34,376 nt of DNA from Candidatus Methanomicula labiotermitis (GCA_009780575.1 WQZU01000014.1:1-34376); one strand, 5' to 3'. Positions 7,701 through 14,316 are shown, counted from the stretch's first letter. Translations and numbers: made by a program. The notes: generated from the letters alone by a model not told the origin.

Positions 7701-8013
7701 CGGACGCTTCAACGAGCCTCTCGTCAGCATCGATGAATGATATCTGCATCGGCAGATGTCCGCTTGCCGTCACGGCGGCCACGACCTCGTTGGGTATTTG
7801 GAACCGTTTCTCTGAAACGATGTATGACGGCCTTCCGGTCAGGCCGTTTGATTGTCTTACGGATACGTCGAAATGGACGCGCAGCGTAAATCCTTCCAGA
7901 TGATCGGGAATGTCGAATATGACCTCGGTTGTAAGGTTGTCCGCTTGCGTTCCGGCATCGTCACTGTCGACGATGAGTTTCCTGTCGTTATATGAGGCAT
8001 TGATTGTGTTCAT
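4711..8013 (-). CDS. Tail fibre / receptor-binding protein with four internal repeats
   Basis: A 1100-aa protein. The N-terminal ~130 residues are beta-rich and resemble baseplate-attachment domains of BppU type (inference). Residues about 130-300 include a helical part and an HTHTISDVRDL motif common in phage fibres. Residues about 435-970 hold four copies of a ~100-residue unit: AEGT at the start, RIRVRF, LTVNGASS, IQING, ISATNPLVIPAGESRVFER, then W-N-M. The C-terminal ~125 residues (from about 975) form a Gly-rich beta domain ending GRWRA, like fibre tips. The fibre should bind the host surface. The start has GGTG eight bases upstream and lies four bases after the preceding gene. Confidence 0.8.
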   Translation of the reverse strand: MNTINASYNDRKLIVDSDDAGTQADNLTTEVIFDIPDHLEGFTLRVHFDVSVRQSNGLTGRPSYIVSEKRFQIPNEVVAAVTASGHLPMQISFIDADERLVEASDWVKLRVVHSFAGSGTTFTPEELRWLDILWKKAILDVRWYDDAQTAMEFSYSDGSAEIFEFSQLRELLELAAYDVGAIINRIENIRVNGTDLPVIDKTVNIDMGWDNVIDKPQSFRPSIHTHTISDVRDLSALLNAAVSEIKARSDDSTVHIDTRTNGGTSGVIPLPVVNSNEAGVANPSLFNAVAQNSEDIACLRNMRFVVWDPSNRLRDNMPTSSVMAIWTSLKSNSEPNIGVRLENSDGSFAYRFEDLGTSNPQWRQQVTAAGLAPFTNARAGSIRGSTAFGQVFAEPNGTGSVNGMDQVNASITNHALNTNVHVSPDMRNRINDIRLFAAEGTSTSAQTAATLATGITGITIAAGVRIRVTFHNGVSRTAATTLTVNGASSAIQINGANISASNPLTIPAGGARVFERNGATGAWNMTERPLPMGMNSQGHLIAGEGTDFIRLGNGVTAGLSNNNFRNDDASRLAGLRMFAAEGTATSAANAPYIVSGITSFVQTHGSLIRVRFPNGISRSTPITMGVNESGSFVHINNEPISATNPLVIPAGESRVFERVGGVIGTWNMTERIQPLWTNAQGDVILGENRAVLYAAEGTSSSTATPLATGIAGITVAAGARIRVRFTAAVNRTAGTTLTVNGASSTIQINGAAISATNPLVIPAGESRVFERVGTVWNMVSSLPLWTNIEGEPSAVADTKLDRVTSGNRKRTYIVNASNNQEMQDIATAATAGTIVERIANGQITVPPAPANNTDAVSKQYVDSGSVVSHVAEGTVSQNAASMATGIIGITTTAGTRIRVRFTTAINRTEATRFVVGNTSFAIWINGAAISASNPLTIPAGESRIFELSSSSSWNMITIGIPVHVGAQGNAGLVGIEAVFREGPTTGASIIRNHLGNQLGTNFTKTVTIERYADGKMIVWGNVRWTIDQGRQPRFRIVLPTGFTFINLDYTLNVTASGEGAAIIGTGVLKGTGQFEGLAYGFNPGDRGDDLSFHAVGRWRA
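5100..6711 (-). repeat. Four diverged repeats within the tail fibre gene
   Basis: Units begin near 6709, 6283, 5940 and 5411 on the minus strand and are about 300 bases each, separated by unique linkers of different length. The ISA(S/T)NPL(T/V)IPAG segment is almost constant, while the loops before it vary most in unit 2. This fits duplication followed by divergence of receptor-contacting loops. Confidence 0.75.
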
Positions 8014-8017
8014 CCTT

Positions 8018-8281
8018 TCACCTGATACAAAATAATTGAATGAGGGCTTTCGCCCTTGTTTGTTCCCGTGTGTACGGAACGCCGTCCTTCACTGCCGCTA
8101 CGGTGACCGCAGCGTTTGTGAGGAAGACCGCTCCGTTTCCCGGGATGCTGTCATGACATTCAGCAACGCAGACGCTGTCTGCGCTGCCGGTGTTCCCATG
8201 TGATGACAGAATACCTTCGGACGTTCCCGTCCCGTCATCGGACCTGAATCCATTCGGTATGATGTTTTTGGTTTCTATCAT
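8018..8281 (-). CDS. Small proviral protein upstream of the tail fibre
   Basis: From the ATG at 8281 the product is 87 aa, starting MIETKNIIPNGFRSDDG. Two Met codons further upstream would overlap the promoter motif, while 8281 lies about 28 bases from the TATA-like box, matching the leaderless spacing seen for the portal gene. The N-terminal half is Gly/Ser/Asp-rich and the C-terminal half is hydrophobic then basic. The family is not recognised; a fibre accessory or small capsid-associated protein is possible. The stop lies four bases before the tail fibre ATG and forms part of that gene's ribosome binding site. Confidence 0.55.
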   Translation of the reverse strand: MIETKNIIPNGFRSDDGTGTSEGILSSHGNTGSADSVCVAECHDSIPGNGAVFLTNAAVTVAAVKDGVPYTREQTRAKALIQLFCIR

Positions 8282-8306
8282 GCAAACTGTATGCATTGTA
8301 CGCATT

Positions 8307-8327
8307 TATGTAAAATCGGTTATCATT
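8307..8327 (-). promoter_or_regulatory. Proviral promoter motif copy 3 (upstream of small gene and tail fibre)
   Basis: The core on + is TGTAAAATCGGTTATCATT at 8309-8327, giving TTTTACATAAA on the minus strand about 28 bases before the ATG at 8281. It should drive the small gene and the tail fibre gene together. Confidence 0.75.
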
Positions 8328-8664
8328 TTCCTTATTCGTGATGTGCCGGTCCGGCAGCGGCGGAATTTGCACTTGTGTGCGGAAACCGCCGCGGATACGA
8401 TCGCATCATGATTCCGGATAAACGGCGCCGTATCAGCGCCGCTGTACGGAACTGCGGATATGCCAGACCGCTATCGTTAATTCATCCGTTGTCTGAACGT
8501 CTCTGCGGTATACGCTGCCGATGATCTCATGCATAGGGCCGTCCGCTTATCGTTGATTGTCCTTCTCAGTTGTAAGGCAATGTGCTGAACTCAGAGATCA
8601 CGTGCCGGTAGGCCTGCATCTTTGACAATGTGTTGGTGTCCGGGCAGACACTGTCTCACGATTG
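8328..8664 (-). other. Gene-free stretch between portal and tail fibre block, rich in inverted repeats
   Basis: No convincing gene is seen in these 337 bases, although protease and capsid genes would be expected here. It holds an 11-base palindrome (8345-8355), a hairpin of seven outer pairs with an inner four-pair stem (8357-8363 with 8386-8392; 8369-8372 with 8377-8380), and a six-pair GC hairpin (8423-8428 with 8436-8441). A 25-codon frame at 8668-8591 overlaps the portal stop by ATGA but is too short to call. Possibilities are a structured 3' end, a small RNA, or a remnant of deleted capsid genes. Confidence 0.5.
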
Positions 8665-9879
8665 TCATAGACTGTCATCATCGGCCGGAATCCCTGATAT
8701 TTCATTATTCAGCGGTTTGAGGTCCGCCGGTACCATCAGGACGTCCCCCGCAGGGCCTATGCTGCCGTAGCCGAATGCTTCGCGCTTCTCGTTGAACGAT
8801 ATGAAATGGATGTCATTCACTTCTCCGAGCTGCCGCGCCCGGTCACCGAGAAGCCCGGGAACGTTCTCATGATCATAAGTTATCTCTGCGGCATCATCGA
8901 ACGCCGGCGTGATCCGTAGATTGAGCGCGGAGCAGAGGGTGTCGAGCAATGGGATCACAGTATCTATCGCATATTCCCTGTTCGCTTCCGCTGAGTTTGC
9001 GTATGTCTTGTTCGCAATGTCGCCTATCTTCTCCGGCGGTACTCCGTAGGCTGTCGCGATCTCTCGCGCATACATCTCCTGCGCATTCCTGTAATCCATC
9101 TCCATGGCCGTGAAACCTGTCGGTACGGCGTCCTTTCCGCCGTCGAGGACCATTATCTTGCCGGCGTTGTCCGCACCGCAGCATCCTTCGTTCAGTCTTC
9201 TCTTTAGATCTTTGAACTTCTCCTCCGAAAGTTCATCCGGGATCGTAAGTTTCATAGACGGTCTTGCGCAGTTCCTCGCGGTCGCAAGGTTCCATTCCCG
9301 GATCTCGTTCTGTATCTCGATCGCCCATGCCGCGGAGACCATCGGAGATATCCCAATTCCGGTATCGTCCGCGTCGTAATATGCGATATGGATCATATCC
9401 TCAACGGGAACCGTTTTCACAGAATCTCCTAAGTTGACGACCCACGAAGCTATCGGGTTGAGAGCATCATCAGTGAAGTTCGGCGTCACTCTATGCGGAT
9501 GGATCGGATGAAGTCCCTCTATATTTCCTGATCTCCTTACGATGCAGATGTACGCGTTACCGTGAATTCCGAGATGTTTCATTACCTTCTCGAAGAACTT
9601 CTTCCCGTTCATGCGGGGATTCGGATGTTTCAGGAGTTTCACGAGAGGATGTTTCTCATCCTTGACCTCGTTGCCTTTATCATCCGTGACTTTCAACGGA
9701 ACGGAGGATACGGAGGATGCGTTGAGGTCCACACACCTTTTTGCGTAGGGGTTTGACATATACACACAGGATTCCGCCGCCGGTGACCGCTCCGGTGACA
9801 GTAGGGAGAGAGGGTCGGGTGTGAAACCTGCGTTTGTCTGTATCGGCTTCTTTTCACGGGAGCGGCTGAATAATACCAT
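8665..9879 (-). CDS. Phage portal protein, HK97 family
   Basis: A 404-aa protein with the full layout of HK97-type portals: N-terminal YMSNPYAKRCVDLNASSVSSVPLKV, HPLVKLLKHPNPRMNGKKFFEKVMKHLGIHGNAY-type core, IHPHRV, then MIHIAYYDADD and GISPMVSAAWAI, and the late YAREIATAYGVPPEKIGD and NSAEANREYAIDTVIPLLDTL segments. Portals form the dodecameric ring at one capsid vertex for DNA packaging and release. The ATG at 9879 is 26 bases from the shared promoter motif, so the transcript is probably nearly leaderless. Length is normal and no damage is visible. No terminase is found upstream and no capsid gene downstream. Confidence 0.92.
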   Translation of the reverse strand: MVLFSRSREKKPIQTNAGFTPDPLSLLSPERSPAAESCVYMSNPYAKRCVDLNASSVSSVPLKVTDDKGNEVKDEKHPLVKLLKHPNPRMNGKKFFEKVMKHLGIHGNAYICIVRRSGNIEGLHPIHPHRVTPNFTDDALNPIASWVVNLGDSVKTVPVEDMIHIAYYDADDTGIGISPMVSAAWAIEIQNEIREWNLATARNCARPSMKLTIPDELSEEKFKDLKRRLNEGCCGADNAGKIMVLDGGKDAVPTGFTAMEMDYRNAQEMYAREIATAYGVPPEKIGDIANKTYANSAEANREYAIDTVIPLLDTLCSALNLRITPAFDDAAEITYDHENVPGLLGDRARQLGEVNDIHFISFNEKREAFGYGSIGPAGDVLMVPADLKPLNNEISGIPADDDSL

Positions 9880-9902
9880 GACACGCGATTCGCATAACGA
9901 GA

Positions 9903-9923
9903 TATGTAAAATCGGTTATCATT
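9903..9923 (-). promoter_or_regulatory. Proviral promoter motif copy 4 (upstream of portal gene)
   Basis: The core on + is TGTAAAATCGGTTATCATT at 9905-9923. On the minus strand the TATA-like TTTTACATA lies about 26-30 bases before the portal ATG, the spacing expected between an archaeal TATA box and a leaderless start. Confidence 0.75.
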
Positions 9924-10007
9924 CCATCGTTTCACCGGGATTCGGACATTGTATGCGGACGCGGGTCTCTCCTCTTTGTTCCTCACATATGCAGAAACAG
10001 ATAATGT

Positions 10008-10307
10008 CTACCCTCTCCGTTCCTCCCTGCGTGCAGGAAGGGTTATCTCCAGTTTGAGGGCGATTCTTTCCGGAACGGTCACGGAGACATACTGATTCCT
10101 TTCGATGAAATATCCCGCATCATGAAGCATGCTCCACCATTCCTTTATGTTCCTTGAGCTGTTGATCGTCTCCGTCTCTATCATCACGGTGGTGAATACC
10201 TTCAGCGACCACGGTATGCCCACCAGGGTGTCCTCGTCGAACCATCTTCTGACATTACTGCCGTTGATCGCATCCAGCACCTTCATCAGCGTTATTCCTT
10301 TTGCCAT
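10008..10307 (-). CDS. Proviral protein of unknown function (99 aa)
   Basis: The ATG at 10307 (MAKGITLMKVLDAING) is preceded by GGGAGG at the right distance and is preferred over an upstream ATG at 10343. The product has a helical N-terminal half and a C-terminal part (EWWSMLHDAGYFIERNQYVSVTVPERI) that could form a small winged-helix-like fold. No known family was recognised. It lies between the regulator cluster and the portal and could be a small regulator or packaging accessory; neither can be shown. Confidence 0.65.
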   Translation of the reverse strand: MAKGITLMKVLDAINGSNVRRWFDEDTLVGIPWSLKVFTTVMIETETINSSRNIKEWWSMLHDAGYFIERNQYVSVTVPERIALKLEITLPARREERRG

Positions 10308-10327
10308 TCCGTTCCTCCCTTTGTACG

Positions 10328-10561
10328 ACGCAGCACACAACACACAGAACTTCCGTCCGTGCTGTGCCTGGACGTTTCGTTTTGCTTACGTTTTGCCCCG
10401 CCGGAGCCTCCGCTGAGATGTCTTGCCGAATGGAGATCCGAAGGTAAGCAGACGGGGAGCACTTCACGCACGCGGCCGCTCCCGTTCTGCTCGTTTGTTT
10501 ATATACCGTTTATATACATCCCATCTCCTTTTGACAGACATCCCCGCATTGTGTGCTGCGT
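10328..10561. repeat. 12-bp inverted repeat flanking the leader region
   Basis: acgcagcacaca at 10328-10339 is matched by its exact reverse complement at 10550-10561, both embedded in longer AC- or GT-rich runs. The pair encloses the double TATA box. It could be an operator or long-range stem; similar simple-sequence composition could also produce it by chance. Confidence 0.4.
10497..10517 (-). promoter_or_regulatory. Double TATA box in the regulator-portal spacer
   Basis: gtttatatac occurs twice, at 10497-10506 and 10508-10517, an 11-base period. Read on the minus strand these are TATATAAAC boxes, which could start a transcript with a leader of about 170 bases before the 99-aa gene. The boxes are nearly symmetrical, so direction is uncertain. 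The rest of 10308-10646 shows no convincing gene. It differs from the four-copy motif and may belong to a different expression class. Confidence 0.5.
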
Positions 10562-10646
10562 GTTGTGTGTTGTGCTTCTAACCTTACCGACGACCGGCTT
10601 GAACGGTCTGCGCCCTCTCTGCGGTCGGTCATATTGACAGTTTTGT

Positions 10647-10820
10647 TCATTTTACACGCCCGTCATGTTCTTCGGATCCCGTATTCCGGCGTTTATACGG
10701 TTTACGTGATTCTGCCGGCGTTTGCGAGCTGGCATTTAGATCTGAATCATATCGAAAGGCCTCATCGAAATGGATCTTCATCGTTTCGATCTCCGATGCG
10801 CTGTCCGTCCGGTCGTTCAT
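10647..10820 (-). CDS. Possible small acidic/basic protein overlapping the winged-helix gene
   Basis: The 57-aa frame begins MNDRTDSASEIETMKIHFDE and ends with a basic tail. GGAAGGT lies a few bases before the ATG. It overlaps the last 59 bases of the winged-helix gene in another frame. No family is recognised. The ribosome binding site and sensible composition argue for it; the long overlap argues against. Confidence 0.4.
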   Translation of the reverse strand: MNDRTDSASEIETMKIHFDEAFRYDSDLNASSQTPAESRKPYKRRNTGSEEHDGRVK

Positions 10821-11124
10821 GCTCTTTACCTTCCGTCTGCTCCGGCTGTTGCGTGTCATTCCTCGCCCTCATCCGTTCATTGCATTCGGAGCATATGATC
10901 GGCGTATCGGGCGCTTTTATGTACATCGCCTTATACACACGGCCTCCGGACTGAATGAACTCAAAGTGCAGCGTACCTGAATTCGTCATACTTTTGAGGT
11001 GACGGAAAATTGTCAGTTTTGCGTAATTGGGTATACGGGCATGCAGTGATTTCAAACATGCGATCTCTCCGTCGTCATTCATCTTCCGTACCTCTTCGAG
11101 TATTATTTTCTCAAGACGGGACAT
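10762..11124 (-). CDS. Winged-helix DNA-binding regulator
   Basis: The ATG at 11124 gives a 120-aa protein, four bases after the ribbon-helix-helix stop. Residues 1-70 read as a winged helix: MSRLEKIILEEVRKM, then LKSLHARIPNYAKLTIFRHLKSMTNSG with the recognition helix, then LHFEFIQSGGRVYKAMYI as the wing. A CSEC pair near residue 80 could bind metal but only two Cys are present. The C-terminal ~35 residues are charged and probably disordered. It likely regulates proviral genes together with the adjacent ribbon-helix-helix protein; the target is unknown. Confidence 0.7.
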   Translation of the reverse strand: MSRLEKIILEEVRKMNDDGEIACLKSLHARIPNYAKLTIFRHLKSMTNSGTLHFEFIQSGGRVYKAMYIKAPDTPIICSECNERMRARNDTQQPEQTEGKEHERPDGQRIGDRNDEDPFR

Positions 11125-11128
11125 GATA

Positions 11129-11275
11129 TCACATCCCGTCCAGCTTTTCTCTGACCGCTTCGCGGATAAGCTCTGAAAAATGAGAATAACCGCCGCTGTC
11201 AATTGCCCTTTCCATCTTTTCTATCATTGCCGGCGGGAACCTCACTGACACGCTCTTATCCGATATCGTTGTCAT
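11129..11275 (-). CDS. Ribbon-helix-helix (CopG/Arc-type) regulator
   Basis: A 48-aa protein, MTTISDKSVSVRFPPAMIEK at the N-terminus. SVSVRFP is the DNA-contacting beta ribbon, followed by helix 1 (AMIEKMERAIDSG) and helix 2 (HFSELIREAVREKLDG) with the S-E-L-I-R-E-A-(I/V)-R pattern of the family. Such proteins bind operators as dimers. The ATG overlaps the stop of the 72-aa gene by ATGA. It is the best candidate for a repressor or activator of the repeated proviral motif, but that is inference. Confidence 0.85.
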   Translation of the reverse strand: MTTISDKSVSVRFPPAMIEKMERAIDSGGYSHFSELIREAVREKLDGM

Positions 11276-11490
11276 ATCAGCTCCCTCCTGCCAATATTGT
11301 AACGGACGCATTCACGGTGATACCGAACTTCGTGCAAACGGTGTCCGGCGTGAGAAACAATTGATATGTTCGCCGCCATTGCGGCCGCCGGATCGCCCCC
11401 GCGGCCTATGATCCTGAGTGTGCTTCTGATGCCGGTTTGTGGCGTCGGCACCGTCCGTTCCTTTTTTTTCTCTCTGTTTTTATCGAGCAT
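11272..11490 (-). CDS. Small basic protein at the head of the proviral regulator cluster
   Basis: A 72-aa basic protein (MLDKNREKKKERTVPTP at the start) with a short hydrophobic Ala-rich middle and His/Arg-rich end. Not recognised. GGTGA lies just before the ATG at 11490, and its stop overlaps the start of the ribbon-helix-helix gene, which supports real translation. It is the right-most gene of the proviral cassette and is divergent from host hypB. Confidence 0.5.
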   Translation of the reverse strand: MLDKNREKKKERTVPTPQTGIRSTLRIIGRGGDPAAAMAANISIVSHAGHRLHEVRYHRECVRYNIGRRELI

Positions 11491-11518
11491 TGCATCACCT
11501 TTGGCGGCGCCGCTATGA

Positions 11519-11531
11519 AAATGATTATTAC
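11519..11531 (+). promoter_or_regulatory. Probable promoter of the hypB operon
   Basis: An AT-rich block (aaatgattatta) ends about 22 bases before the GTG at 11553, which is a reasonable distance for an archaeal TATA box and a leaderless start. The match to a TATA consensus is weak. Confidence 0.35.
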
Positions 11532-11552
11532 CGTCTTTGCAATGTCCGTTCC

Positions 11553-12203
11553 GTGCATCATATCACAGAGATCGGAATGGAGTATGATGTTCTCAGGGAG
11601 AACGGCAAAATAGCTCATGAGAACAATCATTTTCTTAAGGACCACGGCGTAAGATCAGCGGACATAATGGGTTCCATCGGTTCCGGGAAAACATCGCTCA
11701 TAATAAAAATGGCTGAGAAACTCATTGCGAAAGGTATTCGCGTCGGTGCGATAGCCGGCGATGTCACCGGCGACGATGATTTCAAAAGGATGGCGTCCGC
11801 GGGCATTTCGGTCGTCAATTGCAACACCGGTCATGAATGCCACCTTGACGCCGTCATGGTCCGTAAGACATTGAAAAAAATGGACCTGCATTCCATTGAC
11901 GTCCTTTTGATAGAGAACGTCGGAAATCTTGTTTGTCCGGCCGATTTTCCGCTTGGAGCTGACATGAGAGCGGTTGTGATCTCAACGACCGAAGGCGACG
12001 ATATGGTGAGAAAGCATCCGGACATATTCCTGCATTCTGATGTCGCAATTGTGAATAAAACCGACATTGCAAAATACGTTGACGTTGACGTCAGTGTCAT
12101 TAAGGACGATTATTCAAAGCTCACCGGTTCGCTTATGATGGAATGCAGCGTGAAGGAGGACAAAGGCGTTGACGGGATAATCAGCGCTCTGAAACTTTGG
12201 TGA
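11553..12203 (+). CDS. hypB: Hydrogenase maturation nickel GTPase HypB
   Basis: From the GTG at 11553 the protein is 216 aa (HHITEIGMEYDVLRENG), the normal archaeal HypB length; the frame is open further upstream but that part does not look like HypB. Walker A is GSIGSGKT (residues 40-47). The CHLDA motif with Cys96-His97, IENVGNLVCP with Cys128, and the NKTDI guanine-specificity motif follow in order. HypB binds and delivers nickel to [NiFe] hydrogenase using GTP, with HypA. No hypA is in the window. It heads a tight run with purD and truA, four bases before purD. Confidence 0.92.
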   Translation: MHHITEIGMEYDVLRENGKIAHENNHFLKDHGVRSADIMGSIGSGKTSLIIKMAEKLIAKGIRVGAIAGDVTGDDDFKRMASAGISVVNCNTGHECHLDAVMVRKTLKKMDLHSIDVLLIENVGNLVCPADFPLGADMRAVVISTTEGDDMVRKHPDIFLHSDVAIVNKTDIAKYVDVDVSVIKDDYSKLTGSLMMECSVKEDKGVDGIISALKLW

Positions 12204-12207
12204 TATC

Positions 12208-13536
12208 ATGAAAGTGTTGACAGTCGGAGGCGGAGGGAGGGAGCACGCTGCGGTCGAGGCGTTCCATCGTTCCGGTGCGGAGATATATTCGCTTATGAAG
12301 AACGCGAATCCGGGGATAATAAAACGATCGAAAAAATACAAGATCGCTGATGAAAGGGATATTGACGCTGTTTGCAGATTCGCAAAGGAATGCGGTGCGG
12401 AATTGGCGTTCATCGGCCCGGAAGCTCCGCTGGAGGCCGGCGTCGTAGACGCTTTGGAAAGGATCGGCGTGAAATGCGCCTCGCCCACGAAGGATGCGGC
12501 GCGCATAGAAACGTCTAAGGTCTTTATGCGCGAACTTCTGGAAAAATACAATATCGGCGGAAATCTCGGGTTCGCATCGTTTGACCGCGCAGAGGACGCC
12601 GGGTCTTACATTGAAGGTCTGAACTACGAGATCGTTGTGAAGCCGGTCGGCCTTACCGGCGGAAAGGGGGTTAAGGTTCAGGGAGAACATCTGCATTCCT
12701 TTGCGGACATAATGCAGTACGTGAACGAGATCTTCGACAACAACATAGGCGGTGCCGGCGTTATAATAGAAGAAAAAGCGGTTGGCGAGGAATTCACGCA
12801 GATGGTGTTCTGCGACGGCACCGCGATATCGCCTATGCCCTTGGTGCAGGATCACAAACGAGCGTATGAAGGGGACATCGGCCCGAACACCGGAGGAATG
12901 GGTTCGTATACGGATGCCGATCATCTTCTGCCGTTCGTCACCGCTTCGGAAAGGAATGAGGCGTTGTCTATAATACAGAAGATCGTCGACGCGCTTAGGA
13001 AAGAAGGATGCACATACCGCGGCCCGATGTACGGTCAGTTCATGCTGACCGCGGACGGTCCGAAGATAATCGAGATCAACGCAAGATTCGGAGACCCGGA
13101 GGCGATGAACGTTCTTCCTATACTTATAACAGATTTCACGGACGTCTGTAATGCGATGGCCGGCGGAACATTGTCCGGAAACGTGGAATTTGAAAGGAAA
13201 GCGACCGTATGCAAGTACGTTGTACCGGAAGGATACGGCGTCGTATCTAAAGCCGGGCTCCCGATATCGGTTAACGAGGAGAGCATAGAAAAATGCGGAG
13301 CCTTCGCGTTCTATGCGAACGTTGACCGCGTGAACGATGAACTTGTGACTGGAACATCACGGTCCGTTGGTGTGGTGGGGATCGCAAACACCATCGAAGG
13401 CGCCGAATCCAATTGTACGCGCGCACTGGAACATGTTACCGGCGAAGCTATAACGGTGCGCCGAGACATTGGAAAAAGGGAGCTGGTGCAGCGCCGTGTC
13501 GACCGTATGAATGAACTTCGTAGCTTGAATAAATGA
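12208..13536 (+). CDS. purD: Phosphoribosylamine--glycine ligase
   Basis: A 442-aa ATP-grasp enzyme that joins glycine to phosphoribosylamine in step two of purine synthesis. Seen are the N-terminal VGGGGREHA loop, IGPEAPLEAGVVD, the ATP-grasp KPVGLTGGKGV loop, QDHKRAYEGDIGPNTGGMGSY, and the metal-binding EINARFGDPEA near residue 290. Length is typical for the family. It starts four bases after hypB and overlaps truA by ATGA, so the three genes are probably one transcript despite unrelated functions. Confidence 0.95.
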   Translation: MKVLTVGGGGREHAAVEAFHRSGAEIYSLMKNANPGIIKRSKKYKIADERDIDAVCRFAKECGAELAFIGPEAPLEAGVVDALERIGVKCASPTKDAARIETSKVFMRELLEKYNIGGNLGFASFDRAEDAGSYIEGLNYEIVVKPVGLTGGKGVKVQGEHLHSFADIMQYVNEIFDNNIGGAGVIIEEKAVGEEFTQMVFCDGTAISPMPLVQDHKRAYEGDIGPNTGGMGSYTDADHLLPFVTASERNEALSIIQKIVDALRKEGCTYRGPMYGQFMLTADGPKIIEINARFGDPEAMNVLPILITDFTDVCNAMAGGTLSGNVEFERKATVCKYVVPEGYGVVSKAGLPISVNEESIEKCGAFAFYANVDRVNDELVTGTSRSVGVVGIANTIEGAESNCTRALEHVTGEAITVRRDIGKRELVQRRVDRMNELRSLNK

Positions 13537-14309
13537 AAAGACGTGCAGCAGTGAAGATCGCCTATTCGGGCGAAGGATTCGCGGGTTCTCAGGTTCAGCC
13601 CGGTTTCAGGACCGTCGGAGGCGAGGTCCTGTCCGACATCATGAGAATAAGCGGTGCAACCGCAAACAGAATTGACATGAAGTTCGCCGGCCGCACTGAC
13701 AAAGGTGTTAATGCGCTTGGGAACGTTGTTGCCTTCAGCACTGACATCAGCGATGACGTCGTTCTTCTGAAAGCGCTGAACGCCGTCTCGAAAAGTATTT
13801 TCTATCGTTCTGCGGCAACCGTCAGCGATGTCTTCAATCCCAGACATGCAACCGAGCGGATATACCGCTACGTGCTTCCTGCGATCGGCATTGATCTCGG
13901 ATCGGCGACAGAATGCGCATCGATGTTCGAAGGAGAGCATGATTTCATACGGTTCTGCAAACCGAGCGATAAAGGAACGGTTCTCAATATGCGGTCCGTG
14001 AAGATCTTCGGAAACAATGACATCCTTGAAATAGAATTTCGATCGGAATATTTCCTCTGGAACCTGATACGCAGGATCGTATCCGCAATATCGGCGGTCG
14101 GCCGCGGGCATGCATCTTCAGATGATGTTGAACGGGCGCTGAACGGCGAACCGTTATCATTCGGCTTGGCGAGGCCGGACGCGCTTACGCTTGTCGATAT
14201 CGTTTACGAGGGCATTGAATTCATTTCACCGCCGGATACATTCGGCGGTCGCATTGAAGAAGAACGTTTCAGGCTGTCGCTTAAGAATGCTTTTTTCGAT
14301 TCCCTCTGA
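13533..14309 (+). CDS. truA: tRNA pseudouridine synthase A
   Basis: A 258-aa protein that makes pseudouridine in the tRNA anticodon stem-loop. The catalytic motif FAGRTDKGVNALGN holds the nucleophile Asp56. Further matches are FNPRHATERIYRYVLP, the FEGEHDFIRFCK segment, and FLWNLIRRIVSAI near residue 170. Length is typical for archaeal TruA. Its ATG overlaps the purD stop. Confidence 0.93.
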   Translation: MKRRAAVKIAYSGEGFAGSQVQPGFRTVGGEVLSDIMRISGATANRIDMKFAGRTDKGVNALGNVVAFSTDISDDVVLLKALNAVSKSIFYRSAATVSDVFNPRHATERIYRYVLPAIGIDLGSATECASMFEGEHDFIRFCKPSDKGTVLNMRSVKIFGNNDILEIEFRSEYFLWNLIRRIVSAISAVGRGHASSDDVERALNGEPLSFGLARPDALTLVDIVYEGIEFISPPDTFGGRIEEERFRLSLKNAFFDSL

Positions 14310-14316
14310 TGGTCAT

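Noticed and set aside
8591-8668. 25-codon frame overlapping the portal stop by ATGA
   Set aside because: Too short and unlike any protein; a single overlap is not enough evidence.
10255-10467. 70-codon minus-strand frame upstream of the 99-aa gene
   Set aside because: Although the double TATA box is suitably placed, the product is a low-quality Cys-Val repeat reading through AC-rich DNA and overlaps the well-supported gene start.
12181-12924. 247-codon frame antisense to purD
   Set aside because: Antisense shadow of a well-supported purD gene; no recognisable motifs.
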